A stretch of DNA of 64,000 nucleotides from Alisma plantago-aquatica (taxonomy: Eukaryota > Streptophyta > Magnoliopsida > Alismatales > Alismataceae), in NCBI GenBank assembly GCA_963693085.1, contig OY856412.1, forward strand, positions 1,059,666,244-1,059,730,243, given 5' to 3'. The position numbers and the translations under genes are program-made. Of this stretch, positions 59,166 to 64,000 are shown one piece after another. The notes below the pieces were generated by a model, which saw nothing but the letters and a program-made list of their open reading frames with translations, made no database searches and was not told the DNA's origin. Within the stretch, counting starts at the first letter, position 1, and each line of letters starts with the position of its first letter.

Positions 59166-59624
59166 TTTTTCCATCAGTTTGCAAACACCTAGAACAACCA
59201 ACAATTTTCTAACACCAAGAACAACCATCAGTTTACAACCACCCACAACAACCAACAACTTGCAACCACCCAGAACAAGCAATGGTTTGCAGACACCCAG
59301 AAAACCATCAATTTCCGACCAACCAGAACAACCAATGGTTTGCAAATACCCAGAAAAACCATCAATTTTTGACCACACAAAATAACTAATGGTTTGCAAA
59401 CAAGCAAAACAACCATCAATTTGCAAAACACCAGAACAACCATGCTCTTCCAACCACCTACAATATTAATTAGTTTGTAGACACCCAGAACAACCATTGG
59501 TTTACAAACATATAGAACAACCATCTGTTTACAAACACCCACAACAACTAATGGTCTGTAACATCTAGAAAAACCATTGGTTTGCAAACACCTAGAACTA
59601 CCATTAGTTTTGAAGCTAAACATG
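59166..59624. repeat. Minisatellite, 27-bp unit, about 17 copies
   Basis: Consensus close to AACAACCATCAGTTTGCAAA followed by CACCCAG. All but two units are 27 bp (units 6 and 15 are 26 bp), with 10-35% differences between units. Since 27 is nine codons, the array stays open on both strands and gives repeat-only open frames (a VVLGVCKLM-like nine-residue repeat on the minus strand). I regard these as products of the array, not genes. Confidence 0.9.
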
Positions 59625-60060
59625 TATCGGTAGGCACACTGACCCTCACCACCTCACTAGTTTATTATAAGGGATCAACACCTTACATGACAAGGTTCAA
59701 AAACATCCAAATAAGAAAAACTTCTATCGGATGATAAATAATACATTAAAAAAAATATACAAGTATGAAAATTCTAGTTAGACCCCAAAGAAGTGAGAAT
59801 TATAGTTAAGACCATAAAATTACATAGAATTGCAAAACTAGAAGAAAGAACTCTGAATTGGCTCAAATTTAAAATTTATCTTCAGAAACTAATATTAAAA
59901 CATAATATAAAGTGTAATAAGGAAACTAAGAACTCACTTAAGATAGATAAATATGTTTGTGAATTAAAATAGGTTAGGGGCCTTACATTAGACACCTAAC
60001 TAGAATCTATATGGATCTATAGACTTCATCCCATATGTGGCAGGAATTATACATCTAACA
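59625..60060 (-). repeat. Possible copia 3' LTR start
   Basis: On the minus strand, the sequence from 60060 begins TGTTAGATGTATAATTCC right after a purine tract and the end of a copia-like coding segment, so it should be the 5' end of a 3' LTR. The downstream end of that LTR is not identified, and the minisatellite may lie inside it. Confidence 0.4.
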
Positions 60061-60300
60061 CTTCCCCGCAAGTTAGAGCTTGGGATAATCACATGCCCAA
60101 CTTGGATGATAGAAATAAACAAGTCATAGAAAAATGATTAAACATGATAGCCCCTTAATTAGCATGACATGTGATCTCCATAAGATTTTGACATCTATGA
60201 CTTAATTACAGCTTTTACTAAGATTGATAAACATTGGATTTTGACGAAGATCAATAAAGACCAAATCTTTGAGACATCTGGAGATTTAACTAGGTTAAAT
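60061..60300 (-). pseudogene. Copia polyprotein C-terminus
   Basis: The minus strand reads QVGHVIIPSSNLRGSVR over 60055-60108. This corresponds to the SKLG......SNLRGSV end of many Ty1/copia polyproteins, just after RNase H. CTTGCGGGGAAG next to the LTR is a suitable purine tract. Upstream sequence to 60300 is too decayed to read. Confidence 0.5.
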
Positions 60301-60309
60301 AGTATACCT

Positions 60310-60500
60310 TCGAGTTAGGGATGGCAATGATGTAGATATGGTATAGTATATGTCAAAACCATAACCACACCACATATAAAAATCAAACACCATACCCACA
60401 CCATTTCCAGTGTGGTGTTTGATATGAGAAACCATATCCACATTGCCAAAAAACCAATGTTAACCACACCAAACCACACCACACCACACCAAAACACACT
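60310..60500. repeat. CCACACCA-rich inverted repeat
   Basis: Repeated CCACACCA/TGGTGTGG words, with a perfect TCAAACACCA...TGGTGTTTGA inverted pair around 60386-60423. The stretch begins near TTAGGGATGGCAA (60316), which resembles ends of plant hAT-type elements, but no matching far end was found. Confidence 0.5.
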
Positions 60501-63339
60501 ACAATACATCAGAAATCATTAATCTTAGTAGCATTGTACATAAAATTTATACAGAAGTTGTACACAATAAATAAAAACAACATCATAGAAACAATTTCAT
60601 GGTCATATTACATAACGAAAACACTAAACTTTTTGTTCATGGGAAGAATGTTCTAACCATTTTCATTCAAACAACATTTTTTTATATAATTCAATCCTCA
60701 AATATCTCTCCCCTATTAATCTATCCTTTTCATTTATAGTATATACATATATTTATTTTCTATATATTTATTTATAATGATAGAAAAATAAGAATATTTT
60801 GATTTAAATGCAGTGATTCTAAGAGAGATAGGGGGAAGCAAAAGCTAGTAGTGTAGTAGGGTGGTAGAATATATTATATAGAAAAATCAGTAGTAATAAT
60901 GGTATGGTTAGCTCTTCTTGATTCTCTCTTTCTCTCTATTATACCTTTCCATATTATTTTTGCCTTTGTTTATTTATCCAAACTTGATTTTATCTCCACT
61001 AAAAATGACATCTCCCAATCAAAGTATAATAGCTCACTTATAATAATAAACCAAATTATCACCTTAATTATATGTCTCTCATTGTCTAATTTGTTTCTAT
61101 TAGAGATTAGCAAGAAGAAAGTCTATAAAACTAAAACATAATACATTACCCAATGATAACAACTATCTACCACCGTAATATAAATGAGTATATAATTTTG
61201 TGAAAATACCCATATAAGTATGAAGTTCAAAATATATAAAACTAAAAAAAGAACAGTAATATTTCCATGTATTAGGAACACATTATTGTTTAACAGTTGT
61301 ATAAAGAGAGCCCATTTGTTTAGAAACTGTAATAAAATAAAGTCCCTATTTCTCTTTACTTTAAATTCTATTTGAATAGACAGATCTAGTAATTTGTTAT
61401 GTGAAAAACAACATATAATGTGATCAAAATAGTATTTTACATATTTATATATAATTAGAATAACTTAACTATTGTTTGGTTTTATTCGATATTATTTTTC
61501 TTAGAACCATAACTGCACCACACCATTGCGGTTATAAAAAAGCCACTAATATATATGTATATATATGTATATATATTAATGTATTAAGAGGGTGAATTAA
61601 TAAGAAAAGGCTTTCTAATTAAAATTTTGAGTGGATTTTCAAGATGGGCATCATTTACCAACTAAAGAATCGTTATTCACCTCAATATTATCTGTTATGC
61701 TATTATTCCATCCAGGAGGAGAGAGAAATGAAAAGAGGTTCATTATTCACATTAACTAACTCAAAACCTTGTCAAAACCATACTATCTTTTATTCCTTGT
61801 CCCAAAAGGCCATAAAACTCTAAATTAATATAATCTATTGATTATCCCTCATTAGTGGTCATTTTGCATTTTAGACTCTAATTAAAACACTGATTGAGGT
61901 ATTTGTGCATAAACCCATATGTTGGCATCAATGTGAAACAAATATATTCCAAACCACTAAATAATACTCAATTTCAACATTGAGAACAAAAAGGATAGAA
62001 AAGATAGGAAAATTTAGGAAAAAGGCCAAACAATGAAATAAACCCAAGTTTCAGTATGTTACAACACTCTAGATTGTGAGTCTCCTCCTTGTATCCCTCT
62101 CTTTCTTGTAATTTAAGTTTTAAATTAATTTTAAAATTAGGTTTCACCATCTAAGATCTCTCACAACATGCAACACTCATACCCATTGTATACCCTTAGA
62201 AACTTTACAAGAAATCATCATAGATGTCGATTTCCTCCTCTCTTGAGCTTAGGTAAAATCCTGATCATAAGGTTGTCACTGTCTCTAGATGGCGATCAAA
62301 CATTCACAAAATAACCATAAGATCATTATCTTAAGCATTCCATCATTCTTATGCATTCATGCAACTCCACGACACTTAGATAAGGTTAAAACTACTCTTT
62401 TTGGGATACTATTAATCAAACATCACAAGATGGTAGCTAAGCATACGAGTGAGGAATTTTAATACCAAGAGTATGGAGATAAACGTTGCTATGAGCATAA
62501 ATTCAATGGATAGAAGTATTTACATGTTATGAGATTGTTATAGGCTACACTGACCCAAGTTATGTGTTTAGCTTATTGCAGTGAGTTGCATTACTAATTT
62601 ACAAATGTTTTGATACATGGAGAGGGAGTAACAAGATGGAAGAAGGAGATAAAGGTGGATGAACACCTCTAGAGATGAAGAAGGGATGTACACCAAAAGT
62701 AACAAAAAATGGTCGAGGTTGATGCCAGTCTTCCTCAAATCTAAATTCAGTGATTATATAAAAGATGGATGTCCTTTCTCTCAAAGAAGATGGGTTCTAG
62801 TGCTTGGTGATGGCATGGATCCTATCCCTCCTTTGGACTCTCATATTCAAAGATCTTAGACCAATGGAATATGTAGAGGGTGGTTGTTCAATGTGGCAAC
62901 ACTTCATCCTCACTCTCACATTGCGACCCCCTTCCATGACTGAGGGTTCTCAAATTCCTTAAGAAAATAATAGTTTTTCCTAATTAACCTCGATGAGCCT
63001 GCTATTCCTCAGTGGTTATTAGGATTCACATTTAGTGCTCGTCGATGGCCCTAGTCCAGTGGTTTCTAAGATTATCATGTCTCAACAGTCGTTGGGGTTC
63101 ATGTTCAGTGGTCACCAATGGCTCCAAGTCTAACAGTTGTTGGGGCTGTAATGTCATCTTTCACTAAGGGTATAAGCTCAATGGCTGCTGATGATACATG
63201 GCCATCACTCAATGAACTTTCAAGGCTCCTTCTTGTGGTATTCCATGCAAAGAAAAGATAAGGAAATGAAATTAGGTAGTTATTCCAAAACTTGTCAAAA
63301 CAAACAGACTTATCTAAAACAAACATTGATAAAGTGATA
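60501..63339. other. AT-rich intergenic sequence
   Basis: Contains a TATATATGTATA microsatellite at about 61548-61577 and short homopolymer runs. No coding region is supported; open frames of 60-80 residues have no recognisable content. Confidence 0.35.
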
Positions 63340-64000
63340 ATATGAGGGTAAAACATGCACTCGAATATCCAAAAAATTGGATGTTATCAATGGTGTGTCA
63401 CAAAGATAGAATCTCACATTGCTAGATATGGTGTAATCAATGATGCATTTTATTGACCTTCTGACTTCCTTCTGGGGACGTGCTCTAAAAACCACATCGT
63501 TAACACTAAACCATGTATCATATAAATCGGTTGAAAATACACTATATGAGATATGGTATGGGAAGCATACAATGTGTCTTTTATGAAGATTTGGGGATGT
63601 GAAGTTTATGTGAGAAAGTAGTTTCCTGAAAAGCTTAGACCCAAATTGGATAAATGTTATTTTTTTGGATATCCTAGGGAAACCAAAGGATACAACTTCA
63701 ATACTCCCTCTGGAAACAAAGTGTTTGTTTCCATGGATGTTGTATTCCTAGAAAAGGAATTTATTTCCAAAGGAATCAGTGGGAGGAAAGCAGAACTCGA
63801 AGAGGTTCGAGACCAACAAAAAAATTGAACCAATAGAGGTGCAAGAGGTACATGGAGAGTCACAAACTATTGTGGGATTTCAAATTGCTCATATAACACA
63901 GGAACCTTAGAGAACTACAAGGACATGCATGAACCTGAAAGATTTTACTATCATGTGACTCAAGAAGATGATAAATTGGTCATATATGATGAGCCAACAA
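63340..64000 (+). pseudogene. Ty1/copia integrase C-terminal region, runs off window
   Basis: The plus strand reads, with frame changes, GVSQR, a stop, NLTLLDMV, then SFWGRALKTTSLTLNHV and SVENTLYEIWYGK. It continues with VSFMKIWGCEVYVRK, a stop and FPEKLRPKLDKCYFFGYPRETKGYNF, ending in KVFVSMDVVFLEKEFISKGISG. This is the usual order in copia integrases (NRTLLDMVRSM, SFWGYAL, TPYEIW.GK, F..WGC.AYV, DKC.F.GYP..TKGY.F, KVFV...VFLEKEF), leading to the connector before reverse transcriptase. It is on the opposite strand to the other copia pieces, so it is a separate element. The reverse transcriptase lies beyond 64000. Confidence 0.82.

Noticed and set aside
60316..61545. Complete hAT-type transposon
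   Set aside because: No matching terminal inverted repeat and no 8-bp target duplication could be found.

Overview
This is nuclear DNA of a vascular plant, probably a flowering plant with a large, repeat-rich genome. No host protein-coding gene, tRNA or rRNA could be supported. What can be recognised is transposable elements inserted into one another, typical of plant intergenic sequence: an Athila-type and Del/Tekay-type Ty3/gypsy LTR retrotransposons, Ty1/copia remnants, an RTE-type LINE and an L1-type LINE. The species cannot be told from the sequence.

Layout. 1-300 is the end of a long LTR cut by the window edge. 2340-5235 is a copia LTR fragment split by a 2.2 kb solo LTR (2705-4939, target duplication TCTTT). 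7565-25256 is an RTE LINE (+ strand) split by a 15.8 kb Athila-type element (7959-23775, - strand, target duplication AGATT). 25262-25892 and 41883-43200 are two halves of one copia element (- strand), separated by a Del/Tekay-type element (25898-41877, - strand, LTRs about 3.4 kb). The 3' LTR of that element is itself split, at its TATA box, by a 4.7 kb LTR-like insertion (28470-33214). 46100-46690 is a gypsy gag remnant. 49480 to about 53200 is another Del-like LTR, followed by an L1-type LINE (53223-58148, + strand). 59166-59624 is a 27-bp minisatellite. About 60060 is the 3' end of another copia element, and 63400-64000 is a copia integrase fragment running off the window.

The most notable gene content is in the Athila-type element. 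Downstream of gag-pol, on the same strand, lies an extra coding region of about 4.1 kb. It appears to encode an N-terminal domain like those of plant Athila post-pol proteins, a low-complexity linker, a coiled coil, and then two successive Ulp1/SENP-like (C48) cysteine-protease-like domains. The first seems to have lost its catalytic residues; the second keeps His, Asp, Gln and Cys. No restored protein is given here.

The most notable non-coding signal is a series of short hairpins inside several different long LTRs. Their loops are nearly constant and their stems vary but remain complementary. It is clearest at 50073-50272 (six hairpins) and is seen again at the equivalent place in both LTRs of the Del-type element. 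All coding regions carry stops or frameshifts, so nothing here is likely to be autonomous. All homology calls were made by eye.
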